From an uncultured Pelagibacteraceae bacterium (GTDB lineage: Bacteria > Pseudomonadota > Alphaproteobacteria > Pelagibacterales > Pelagibacteraceae), in contig CABYRT010000008.1 in assembly GCA_902521355.1 (NCBI GenBank), positions 1 to 64,000 on the forward strand: DNA of 64,000 nt, given 5' to 3'. Made by a program: the position numbers and the translations under genes. Every line of letters begins with the position of its first letter. The first letter of the stretch is position 1. The notes below the pieces were generated by a model. That model was not told the origin of the DNA. It made no database searches and worked only from the letters and a program-made list of their open reading frames with translations. Positions 1-6,965 of this stretch are shown piece after piece.

Positions 1-1
1 A

Positions 2-139
2 AGCATTCATACTGAAAATTCTCATAAATATACAAAAAATAACTTTGTTAAATTAGTTAATAAATCTGGCTTTAAAGTCTTAAAATATTTTTCAGATAAA
101 AAAAATTATTTTGGAGTTTTTTTATTAAAAGTGAAGTAA
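2..139 (+). CDS. C-terminal end of an EgtD-like histidine/amino-acid N-methyltransferase (partial, 5' cut by window edge)
   Basis: Only the last 45 codons are present; the frame enters from the left edge and ends at TAA 137-139. The peptide opens with SIHTENSHKYT and closes with DKKNYFGVFLLKVK. This resembles the C-terminal signature of EgtD-family SAM-dependent methyltransferases: an (I/R)xTExSxKYT stretch, an aromatic/Asp loop, then a hydrophobic final strand. EgtD trimethylates histidine to hercynine, but relatives of the fold act on other substrates, so the substrate is open. The next methyltransferase gene starts 8 bases after the stop, which suggests co-transcription. The family call rests on a short tail and is tentative. 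Confidence 0.5.
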   Translation, partial: SIHTENSHKYTKNNFVKLVNKSGFKVLKYFSDKKNYFGVFLLKVK

Positions 140-147
140 GTTTTAAT

Positions 148-777
148 ATGGCGCAAAAAGACGTAGGTAATAAAATTCCCATCTATAAGTTGAAAGACAC
201 CGATCAAGTAATGAAATATTACGATGAGTGGGGAGATGGCAATAAATATGATAAGGATATGGTCGATTGGAATTACACAGGACCAAAAGAAACTACAAAA
301 GTATTCTCAGAATTTCAAAAAAACAAAGATGCAAAAATTTATGATGCTGGTTGTGGAACTGGATTGGTGGGTGTCGAATTAAAAAAATATGGTTTTAAAA
401 ATTTTCATGGGGCAGATCTTTCAAAAAAGTTATTAGAATTAGTACCAAATGACCTTTATGAAAAGCTTGAACAAGTAGACTTGAATAAACCCATTAATAA
501 AAAAGATGATGAATATGACTCTGTTATGTGTGTTGGTACATTTACTTTTGGACATGTAAAGCCACAAGCCTTGGAGGAATTTATCAGGATTACAAAGAAT
601 AATGGACTTATTTGTTTTACCATCAATGAGGGAATACATGAAGAATATGGTTTTGATAAAAAAATTGAACAACTTAAACAGCAAAATAAATGGAAAGAAA
701 TAAAATTTTTTAAATCAGATTACATTGCGAGCAAAGACGTAAATGCTTGGTTAGGTTTATATCAAGTGATAAAGTAA
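148..777 (+). CDS. Class I SAM-dependent methyltransferase, substrate unknown
   Basis: A 209-aa soluble protein with a Rossmann-type methyltransferase core. Motif I (DAGCGTGLVG, about residues 66-75) binds SAM, followed by the acidic loop HGADLS and a later strand DSVMCVGTFTFGH. It most resembles the broad Methyltransf_11/25 group. It lies between an EgtD-like methyltransferase and a Rieske oxygenase, with only three bases before the latter, so the genes are probably one transcript. No membrane segment or signal peptide is visible. Small metabolites are the likely substrate class given the neighbours, but nothing in the sequence names one. Confidence 0.8.
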   Translation: MAQKDVGNKIPIYKLKDTDQVMKYYDEWGDGNKYDKDMVDWNYTGPKETTKVFSEFQKNKDAKIYDAGCGTGLVGVELKKYGFKNFHGADLSKKLLELVPNDLYEKLEQVDLNKPINKKDDEYDSVMCVGTFTFGHVKPQALEEFIRITKNNGLICFTINEGIHEEYGFDKKIEQLKQQNKWKEIKFFKSDYIASKDVNAWLGLYQVIK

Positions 778-780
778 TTC

Positions 781-1956
781 ATGTCAGAAATTTACAATAT
801 TATAGATAAACAAAAATTAGATATTGTATCGAAACCAATTAGTGAAGCTCACGGTTTACCAAATGAATGTTACATCAGTAAAGAATACACTTTAATCGAA
901 AGAAAAAAATTATTTGAAGATAAGTGGATAGTAATTGGAGTTGGAAGTTCTATTCCGGATGAAGGTGATGTGAAACCAATTGATTTACTTGGAATACCCT
1001 TACTTATTGTTAGAACAAAAAACAAAGAAATAAAAGTTTTTCATAATATTTGTAGCCATAGAGGAGTTAAATTAGTTAAAGAAGCTGGCAAAATTAGAAA
1101 TGTTATGAGGTGCTCATATCATTCATGGTCTTATGACTTAGAAGGAAAATTAATTGCTACACCTCATATAGGTGGCATGAATATTCATCAAACTCCTGGA
1201 TTTGATAAATCAAAAAGTAATTTAAAAGAGATAAGATCATATATTTGGTTAGATCTAATTATGATTAATATTAACAACAATGAAATGTCATTTGAGGATT
1301 ACATTAGTCCTTTAAGTCAAAGGTGGGAAAAATTTTGGTCATTAAAAGATAGAGAATTAATTTATCATGCAAATGACTATGGTTATTTTAAATTAGATGC
1401 AAAGTGTAATTGGAAATTTGCAATTGAAAATTATTGTGAGAGCTATCATTTGCCTTGGGTTCATCCTGGATTAAATTCTTATTCAAAATTAGAAGATCAT
1501 TATCATATTCAAGGACTGCCAAATCGTTTTGCTGGACAAGGAACTGTGGTCTACAATCCAAGGTTTGAAGGAAAAGAAAAGTTTCCATGCTTTCCTAATT
1601 GGCCCAAACATAAAGAAAATATAGCTGAGTATGTAGCGCTATTTCCAAATGTAATGTTAGGAATTCATAAAGATCATTATTATGCTTATTGGTTAGAGCC
1701 AATCAATCATGAGTTTACAATAGAACATATGGAAATTTATTATGTTGGAGATGAGGCGGCAACCTCAACAAAGTATAAAAATTTAAGACAAAAAAATCAC
1801 AAACAATGGAAAGATATTCAAAAAGAAGATGTAGATATAATTCAAAGTATGCAAATAGGTAGAAACTCTCCAGCTTATAATGGTGGTAATTTTTCACCTA
1901 AGATGGACAATCCAACTCATCACTTTCATAAGTGGGTTGCTGGTAATTTAATTTAA
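781..1956 (+). CDS. Rieske [2Fe-2S] non-heme iron oxygenase, alpha subunit (GbcA/ring-hydroxylase type)
   Basis: A 391-aa terminal oxygenase. The N-terminal Rieske domain has C91-x-H93 and C111-x2-H114, separated by 17 residues (CSHRG, CSYHSWSYDLEG). The C-terminal catalytic domain carries NYCESYHLPWVH (217-228), supplying H223 and H228 of the 2-His-1-carboxylate iron site; the Asp near EDVDIIQ is the probable third ligand. The family includes ring-hydroxylating dioxygenases and the N-demethylating glycine-betaine and carnitine monooxygenases. No dedicated reductase is adjacent; a plant-type ferredoxin lies about 3 kb downstream. Because dimethylglycine-type dehydrogenases are nearby, a methylated-amine substrate is attractive, but this is inference. 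Confidence 0.85.
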   Translation: MSEIYNIIDKQKLDIVSKPISEAHGLPNECYISKEYTLIERKKLFEDKWIVIGVGSSIPDEGDVKPIDLLGIPLLIVRTKNKEIKVFHNICSHRGVKLVKEAGKIRNVMRCSYHSWSYDLEGKLIATPHIGGMNIHQTPGFDKSKSNLKEIRSYIWLDLIMININNNEMSFEDYISPLSQRWEKFWSLKDRELIYHANDYGYFKLDAKCNWKFAIENYCESYHLPWVHPGLNSYSKLEDHYHIQGLPNRFAGQGTVVYNPRFEGKEKFPCFPNWPKHKENIAEYVALFPNVMLGIHKDHYYAYWLEPINHEFTIEHMEIYYVGDEAATSTKYKNLRQKNHKQWKDIQKEDVDIIQSMQIGRNSPAYNGGNFSPKMDNPTHHFHKWVAGNLI

Positions 1957-1971
1957 AGCTAAAACCTAAAA

Positions 1972-2382
1972 ATGAAAATTATATTAATTATGGGACTACC
2001 AGGAGCAGGCAAAACAACTTTAGCTGATGAACTTGCACCTTTATTAAATGCTAAAAGATTAAATGCAGATGAAGTAAGAAAAGCTGCAAACGATTGGGAT
2101 TTTTCAGAAGAGGGAAGGACAAGACAAGCAAAAAGAATGGCAGACTTTGCATTAAAATTAAAAGAAGAAGGAAATTATGTGATTGCGGATTTTATTTGCC
2201 CAACTCCAAAGGCAAGAAGTTTATTTCCTGCAGATTATGTAGTTTGGGTAGATACAATAAAAGAAGGTAGATTTGATGACACTAATAAAATGTTTATTAA
2301 ACCAGAAAAATATAATTTTCATGTTACCACACAAGATGCTAAGTCTTGGGCACCAAAGATTTTAAAGGAGATAAGCAAATGA
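1972..2382 (+). CDS. Small P-loop kinase, adenylylsulfate-kinase (CysC)-like
   Basis: A 136-aa P-loop NTPase. The Walker A is GLPGAGKT (residues 8-15), followed by a CysC-like NADEVRK stretch and VIADFICPTPKARSLF, the part that matches APS kinases best. It is shorter than a typical 175-200 aa APS kinase, so true APS kinase activity is uncertain. The stop overlaps the start of the following nucleotidyltransferase gene (ATGA), which suggests the two products work together, for instance phosphorylating and then nucleotidylating a small molecule. No ATP sulfurylase (CysD/CysN or Sat) is nearby, which argues against plain sulfate assimilation. Confidence 0.65.
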   Translation: MKIILIMGLPGAGKTTLADELAPLLNAKRLNADEVRKAANDWDFSEEGRTRQAKRMADFALKLKEEGNYVIADFICPTPKARSLFPADYVVWVDTIKEGRFDDTNKMFIKPEKYNFHVTTQDAKSWAPKILKEISK

Positions 2383-2753
2383 CATATCAATGGGATAATA
2401 AAAAACCAACAGCTCAAATGTTAGGAAGATGGCAACCGTTTCATGATGGTCACTATACTCTATTTAAGGAAATTATAAAAAAAACTGGACAAGTATGTAT
2501 TCAAATTAGAGATGTACAAGGTGTTGATGATAACCCATTTGATTTTGAAACTGTCAAAAAAAATATTGAGGAAAAACTTAATCCAGAGTTTGAGGGCAGG
2601 TTTAAAATTATGCTTGTACCAAATATTACGAATATTTGTTATGGAAGAGGTGTTGGATATAAAATTGAAGAAATAGTTTTGCCTGAGGAAATTCAAAAAA
2701 TTTCAGCAACAAAAATTAGAGCTAAGATGAGAGAAGAAGGTAAATTAAAATAA
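2379..2753 (+). CDS. Small HxGH-type nucleotidyltransferase (cytidylyl/adenylyltransferase-like)
   Basis: The start is placed at ATG 2379, which overlaps the preceding stop as ATGA and follows AAAGGAG. An upstream in-frame ATG at 2346 would only add residues read through the kinase gene. The 124-aa product begins with a nucleotidyltransferase signature, GRWQPFHDGH (residues 16-25), and ends with ISATKIR (108-114), the second ATP/CTP-binding motif of this superfamily (NMN adenylyltransferase, PPAT, glycerol-3-phosphate cytidylyltransferase). Substrate is unknown. The coupling with the upstream kinase is visible; its chemical meaning is inference. Confidence 0.7.
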   Translation: MTYQWDNKKPTAQMLGRWQPFHDGHYTLFKEIIKKTGQVCIQIRDVQGVDDNPFDFETVKKNIEEKLNPEFEGRFKIMLVPNITNICYGRGVGYKIEEIVLPEEIQKISATKIRAKMREEGKLK

Positions 2754-3527
2754 GTGACCATAAAAATAAATAAATTATCACCAGGCGTTAAAAGAGTTTT
2801 AATTAATGATCCAAAAACTTATAATTCATTATCCTACAAAACTCTTTCATCTTTATTAAAGGCATTCAAAAAATTAGATAATGATAAAGAAACAAGGGTC
2901 ATTATTTTAGAAGGAGCTGGAAAAGGATTTAGTGCAGGCCATAACTTAAAAGAGGTAAGAGGTATAAAAAATAGATCTAATCATCTAAAACTCTTTAAAC
3001 TTTGTTCAAAATTAATGATGCAAATAGTAGAAGGAAACAAACCAGTAATAGCAAAAGTTCATGGTGCTGCTTATGCAGCTGGATGTCAATTAGCTGCCAG
3101 TTGTGATCTTGCATATAGTACGAACTCAGCAACGTTTGCAACTCCTGGAGTAAAAATTGGATTATTTTGCAGTACACCAATGGTAGCTGTAAGCCGAAAA
3201 ATTAGCAGAAAAAGAATGATGGAAATGCTACTTACCGGTGATCCAATTAGTGCAAAATATGCAAAGGAAATCGGATTAATTAATGATCATTACAGTCCAA
3301 AAACTTTAAATAAAAAAGTTTTGGATATCGCAAAAAAAATATCTTCAAAATCAAATTTAACTATCAAAATAGGTAAAAAGGGTTTTTATAAACAATTAGA
3401 AATGCCCCTTAACAAAGCTTATGATTATACAAGTAAGATGATGACACTTAATATGTCATCTTATGATGCCAAAGAGGGTATAAGTGCATTTATCGAAAAA
3501 AGAAATCCAAGTTGGAAAAACAAATAA
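2754..3527 (+). CDS. Enoyl-CoA hydratase/isomerase (crotonase) family protein
   Basis: A 257-aa crotonase-fold protein starting with GTG directly after the upstream TAA. Visible hallmarks are the first oxyanion segment GAGKGFSAGHNLKEV (about 57-71) and the second, HGAAYAAGCQLAASCDLA (about 103-120), followed by a TPGVKIGLFCS segment. The residue pattern after the second motif resembles the ECHDC3-like subgroup more than FadB/PaaG hydratases, so the exact reaction on an acyl-CoA is uncertain. It is the last gene of the tightly packed first operon; a 60-base gap with a strong ribosome-binding site follows. Confidence 0.8.
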   Translation: MTIKINKLSPGVKRVLINDPKTYNSLSYKTLSSLLKAFKKLDNDKETRVIILEGAGKGFSAGHNLKEVRGIKNRSNHLKLFKLCSKLMMQIVEGNKPVIAKVHGAAYAAGCQLAASCDLAYSTNSATFATPGVKIGLFCSTPMVAVSRKISRKRMMEMLLTGDPISAKYAKEIGLINDHYSPKTLNKKVLDIAKKISSKSNLTIKIGKKGFYKQLEMPLNKAYDYTSKMMTLNMSSYDAKEGISAFIEKRNPSWKNK

Positions 3528-3587
3528 CCATTAAGTTGAAGTCACTTAAAAAAAAGATTAAGTTGTAATTAAAGGAGAAAATCAATC

Positions 3588-4940
3588 ATGGATGGATGTT
3601 GTGGTCCTGGATATGCTAGTCCTGCAGAAGCAATAAAAGCACCAAAAGAAAAGCTTTTATATACTATAGCTATTTACACAGGGACAGGAATACAAAAACC
3701 AGACTATTTGGCAACTGTCGATGTTGATCCTCAAAGCCCCACATATTCTAAAGTAATTCATAGACTTGAAATGCCAGGTATTGGAGATGAATTGCATCAC
3801 ATGGGATGGAATGCATGTTCTTCTTGTCATGGCGACTCAAAAATGAGCAGAAAATATTTATTAGTTCCAGGTGTTAGATCAAATAATATTTATGTTGTTG
3901 ATACTGCATCCGATCCTAGAGCTCCAAAAATACATAAAGTAGTAGATGGATCTGAAATAAAGAAAAAAACTAATTTATCAGGACCACACACAGTTCATTG
4001 CTTAGGTTCTGAAATTATCATTTCTTTTCTTGGAGATGCACGAGGAGAAGCGCCAGGAGGATATTTACATTTAAATAAAGATTTTGAAATTGTAGGTAGG
4101 TGGGAAAATTCAATGGGAGATATACCTTTTAGTTATGACTTCTGGTATCAACCAAGACACAATGTAATGGTTAGTTCTGAATGGGCTGCCCCAAATACTT
4201 TCATGCCTGGATTTGATTTAGAGGAAGTTGGTCATTTGAAATATGGTAGAAGACTTCATGTTTGGGATTTTAAAAAAAAAGAGCCAGTTCAAACAATGTA
4301 TTTAGGTGAAGATGGTTTAATACCATTAGAAGTTAAATTTATGCATAATCCTGACAGTAGTCATGGATTTTGTGGTGCGGCGCTAAGTGCAAATGTAATT
4401 CATTTTTGGAAATCAAAAGAAGGTAAATGGGAATGGGAAAAAATAATTGATGTTGAAAATGAACCACATCCTGATTGGCCAATTCCTGTACCTGGAGTTA
4501 TGTCGGCAATATTGGTTTCTATGGATGATAAATATCTCTATATAAATAATTGGCTTCATGGAGATATGAGACAATACGATATTTCAGATCCACACAAACC
4601 AAAATTAACAGGCCAAGTTTGGATGGGTGGATTGTTAGGAAAGGCTCCAGAAGTAAATGGCGTTAAAATTGCTGGCGGACCCCAAATGTATCAATTATCT
4701 TTAGATGGTAAAAGAATGTATGTAACAACATCATTATTTTCTACTTGGGATAATCAATTTTATCCTGAAATAAGAAAGCAGGGTGGAGCAATGATCATGA
4801 TTGATTGTGATGTTGAAAATGGTGGGATGAAAATTAATAAAGATTTTATTGTTGATTTTGGTAAAGAACCAAATGGACCTAGTAGGTGCCATGAAAGTAG
4901 ATATCCAGGTGGAGATTGCACAAGCGACATCTGGCTATGA
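3588..4940 (+). CDS. mtoX: Selenium-binding protein 56 family, probable methanethiol oxidase
   Basis: A 450-aa SBP56/SELENBP1-family protein. Diagnostic features are an N-terminal CCGPGYASP, HHMGWNACSSCHGD (H70, H71, C77, C80, H81), GPHTVHCLG, and the C-terminal YPGGDCTSDIWL. Characterised bacterial and human members oxidise methanethiol to formaldehyde, sulfide and peroxide using copper. There is no signal peptide, so this copy looks cytoplasmic like human SELENBP1, unlike the exported Hyphomicrobium enzyme. SAR11 cells release methanethiol from DMSP demethylation, which gives a plausible substrate. The start follows AAAGGAG; a small TTAAGT/ACTTAA inverted repeat sits at 3531-3549. The ferredoxin gene overlaps its stop. 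The oxidase role is by family, not proven here. Confidence 0.85.
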   Translation: MDGCCGPGYASPAEAIKAPKEKLLYTIAIYTGTGIQKPDYLATVDVDPQSPTYSKVIHRLEMPGIGDELHHMGWNACSSCHGDSKMSRKYLLVPGVRSNNIYVVDTASDPRAPKIHKVVDGSEIKKKTNLSGPHTVHCLGSEIIISFLGDARGEAPGGYLHLNKDFEIVGRWENSMGDIPFSYDFWYQPRHNVMVSSEWAAPNTFMPGFDLEEVGHLKYGRRLHVWDFKKKEPVQTMYLGEDGLIPLEVKFMHNPDSSHGFCGAALSANVIHFWKSKEGKWEWEKIIDVENEPHPDWPIPVPGVMSAILVSMDDKYLYINNWLHGDMRQYDISDPHKPKLTGQVWMGGLLGKAPEVNGVKIAGGPQMYQLSLDGKRMYVTTSLFSTWDNQFYPEIRKQGGAMIMIDCDVENGGMKINKDFIVDFGKEPNGPSRCHESRYPGGDCTSDIWL

Positions 4941-5302
4941 CAAAGATTACAATCTCAAACAGAAATAACAGTGCATTTGAAGTCAGTGGAAAAAAACCTT
5001 TATTAAACGAATTAAGAGATCAAGGTGTCGATCTTCCATACGGATGTCAGTATGGAGGATGTATTACATGTGCAGCTAAACTAATAAATGGAGAAGTAGA
5101 TCAACGTTCTCAAGTTGCTTTAAATAACAGACAAATAAATGATGGATATATTATTTTATGTGTTGCTAAAGCAAAAACAGATTGCACAATTGAGATAGGA
5201 GTTGAAAGTCATGATAAATTATACCGAAATCCTTTTCTTGATCCTTTAGAGCCACACGAATTAAAAGCAGATATTGCAAGTAAAAAGGATGAAAAAAAAT
5301 AA
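4937..5302 (+). CDS. Plant-type [2Fe-2S] ferredoxin
   Basis: A 121-aa ferredoxin. ATG 4937 is chosen because it overlaps the upstream stop (ATGA) and gives a normal ferredoxin N-terminus; an upstream ATG at 4916 would lie in the SBP56 coding region. The cluster ligands are C37-x4-C42-x2-C45 and C75 (GCQYGGCITC, IILC). A charged C-terminal tail of about 40 residues extends past the domain. Translational coupling to the methanethiol-oxidase homologue suggests it carries electrons for that protein or for the Rieske oxygenase 3 kb upstream. Partner identity is inference. Confidence 0.85.
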   Translation: MTKITISNRNNSAFEVSGKKPLLNELRDQGVDLPYGCQYGGCITCAAKLINGEVDQRSQVALNNRQINDGYIILCVAKAKTDCTIEIGVESHDKLYRNPFLDPLEPHELKADIASKKDEKK

Positions 5303-5304
5303 AA

Positions 5305-5754
5305 ATGAACCATAACGAACCTTATAGCGCTGAATATTTAAAAGATATTTTAAGCTCAGTTAAGACAATTGCTATGGTTGGTGCTAGCCCAGATAAAACT
5401 AAATTTAGTTATGGTGTGCTAAGAGTTTTGCATGAGACTGGTTATGACATGATACCTGTAAATCCTAAACCAGGTATAAAGGAAATCAGAAATTTGAAAG
5501 TTTATCCAAATTTATCTGCTATCGATAGACCTGTTGATATGGTTGAAGTATTTAGAAAATCTGAGGATCTTTATGGAATTGCTGAAGAGGCAATATCAAT
5601 TGGAGCAAAAGTATTATGGGGACAAATAGGTGTAATTAATCATGATGCAGCAAAAATTGCTGAAGATGCAGGTTTAAAAGTAGTTATGAATAGATGTCCA
5701 AAAATTGAACTCTTCAGACCATTTTGGAAACCGCGACTAGATCTTAAAATTTAA
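5305..5754 (+). CDS. CoA-binding domain protein (YccU-like), copy 1
   Basis: A 149-aa single-domain protein of the CoA_binding (succinyl-CoA-synthetase alpha N-terminal fold) family. The nucleotide-binding turn is MVGASPDKTKFSYGV (about 24-38); IPVNPK and VLWGQIGV follow, as in YccU/YbgF-like proteins. Biochemical role is unknown; related proteins bind CoA. It begins two bases after the ferredoxin stop and is followed eight bases later by a paralogue, so the pair could act as a heterodimer. Cys residue in NRCPKIE is conserved in the family. Confidence 0.8.
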   Translation: MNHNEPYSAEYLKDILSSVKTIAMVGASPDKTKFSYGVLRVLHETGYDMIPVNPKPGIKEIRNLKVYPNLSAIDRPVDMVEVFRKSEDLYGIAEEAISIGAKVLWGQIGVINHDAAKIAEDAGLKVVMNRCPKIELFRPFWKPRLDLKI

Positions 5755-5762
5755 ATCAAATT

Positions 5763-6188
5763 ATGGATACAACACTTTTAGATGAAAAAATAAAAGAACT
5801 ATATTTAAGTTATAGGACGATAGCAATTGTTGGAGCAAGCCCAGACTCAAAAAAAACTTCCAATATAATAATGAAATATTTAAGAAATACAGGTTACAAA
5901 GTTTTTCCTGTTAATCCAGTAACAGATAATAAAATAATACATGGTGAGCCAGTTTATAAAAAATTAACGGACATAAAAGATCATGTAGGAATTGTTAACG
6001 TATTTAGACCCAGCGAAGAAGCCGAGGAAATAGCAAAACAAACAATAGAAATTGGTGCAAATGTATTATGGTTGCAATTAGGAATTCATAACGAAAATGC
6101 AGCAAAATTAGTCTCTCAAAATAAAATTTATTATATCTCTAATAAATGTATTAAAAACGAATACGATAGATTATTCAAAACTATATAA
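5763..6188 (+). CDS. CoA-binding domain protein (YccU-like), copy 2
   Basis: A 141-aa paralogue of the preceding gene. It repeats the signature IVGASPDSKKTSNIIMKYL, then VFPVNP and VLWLQLGIHN, and ends with a Cys in the position of the first copy's NRCPK motif (NKCIK). The two copies are clearly divergent, so the duplication is not recent. It closes the cluster; the next gene encodes an exported protein after a 66-base gap. No specific function can be assigned. Confidence 0.78.
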   Translation: MDTTLLDEKIKELYLSYRTIAIVGASPDSKKTSNIIMKYLRNTGYKVFPVNPVTDNKIIHGEPVYKKLTDIKDHVGIVNVFRPSEEAEEIAKQTIEIGANVLWLQLGIHNENAAKLVSQNKIYYISNKCIKNEYDRLFKTI

Positions 6189-6227
6189 TAACAAATTATT
6201 GAGTGTGATATTAAGACCTTTTATTTC

Positions 6228-6254
6228 ATTTTAAATTTAAGATAAATTTAAAAT
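6228..6254. repeat. A/T-only perfect inverted repeat just before a start codon
   Basis: Twelve-base arms ATTTTAAATTTA and TAAATTTAAAAT flank a three-base AGA spacer. The right arm ends at the base before ATG 6255. In RNA this would be a weak A-U hairpin covering the ribosome-binding region; in DNA it may be an operator or part of a promoter. AT-rich genomes give such palindromes by chance fairly often. Confidence 0.5.
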
Positions 6255-6716
6255 ATGAAATCCAAAATTTTATTTATTTTAATTACATTTTTTTATTTTA
6301 ATTCTTCATTTGCCGATGTTTTAAAACCAAGTGTAAATATAGATCCGAAACAAGTTGTTTTAATTCAATTAAAGGCGTTAATGAAAAATGACAGTCCATA
6401 CAAAGATAGAGGAATTGAGCAAACATGGGAATTTGCACATCCAAATAATCAAAGGATGACAGGTCCCTTAGATAGATTTAAAAGAATGTTAAAGGGGGCT
6501 TCATACTCAATGTTGATTGATCACAAAGAAAATACAGTAACTGAAATTTACAAATCAAGTACTATGGCAACTTATGAAGTTGTTGTTTTGGATAAGGATA
6601 AACAATATTTTAAATTTAAATGGAAAGTTGAAAAGAATAATAAAGAGGGCAATCTTTTAGATTGCTGGCTAACAACAGCAGTTTCACAACCAATACCGAT
6701 GGGATCATCAATATAA
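6255..6716 (+). CDS. Exported DUF4864-type protein
   Basis: A 153-aa protein with a cleavable-looking signal peptide (residues 1-20, ending SSFA) and a mature part with QVVLIQLKALMKND, WEFAHPNNQRMTGPLDRF and MATYEVVV, which match DUF4864. Proteins of this family have a small alpha+beta fold resembling NTF2-like domains; function is unknown. The stop overlaps the next ATG by one base, so it is translated with the following small membrane protein. Location is probably periplasmic. Confidence 0.7.
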   Translation: MKSKILFILITFFYFNSSFADVLKPSVNIDPKQVVLIQLKALMKNDSPYKDRGIEQTWEFAHPNNQRMTGPLDRFKRMLKGASYSMLIDHKENTVTEIYKSSTMATYEVVVLDKDKQYFKFKWKVEKNNKEGNLLDCWLTTAVSQPIPMGSSI

Positions 6717-6919
6717 TGAAAAAGCCTCCAATGTATATTAGGTACGCAATACTAATGTTTATTTTATGCTTTCCAACAATCTCATCCACTCAACTTGGAT
6801 GGTATTTTTGGGGAAGTGAAGTTGGGATAAATATTGGCATGGTAGTAGGTACAATTTCTGTCATAGTTGCCGCTTATTTAATGTTCAGAATGGGCTGGCG
6901 TGACGCAGATGATGAATAA
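6716..6919 (+). CDS. Small two-helix membrane protein, unknown function
   Basis: A 67-aa protein. ATG 6716 is preferred over an in-frame upstream start at 6662 because it overlaps the previous stop (TAATG) and the upstream extension is the previous gene read in another frame. Two hydrophobic helices are visible (about residues 8-26 and 36-56), with a short loop containing WYFWGSEVG and an acidic end RDADDE. It lies between an exported protein and a dimethylglycine-dehydrogenase-like gene. I do not recognise a family. Confidence 0.6.
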   Translation: MKKPPMYIRYAILMFILCFPTISSTQLGWYFWGSEVGINIGMVVGTISVIVAAYLMFRMGWRDADDE

Positions 6920-6965
6920 TAGAATTTTGTTTCGTTAGTAATTAAAATTTAGTAGGAATCTGATA

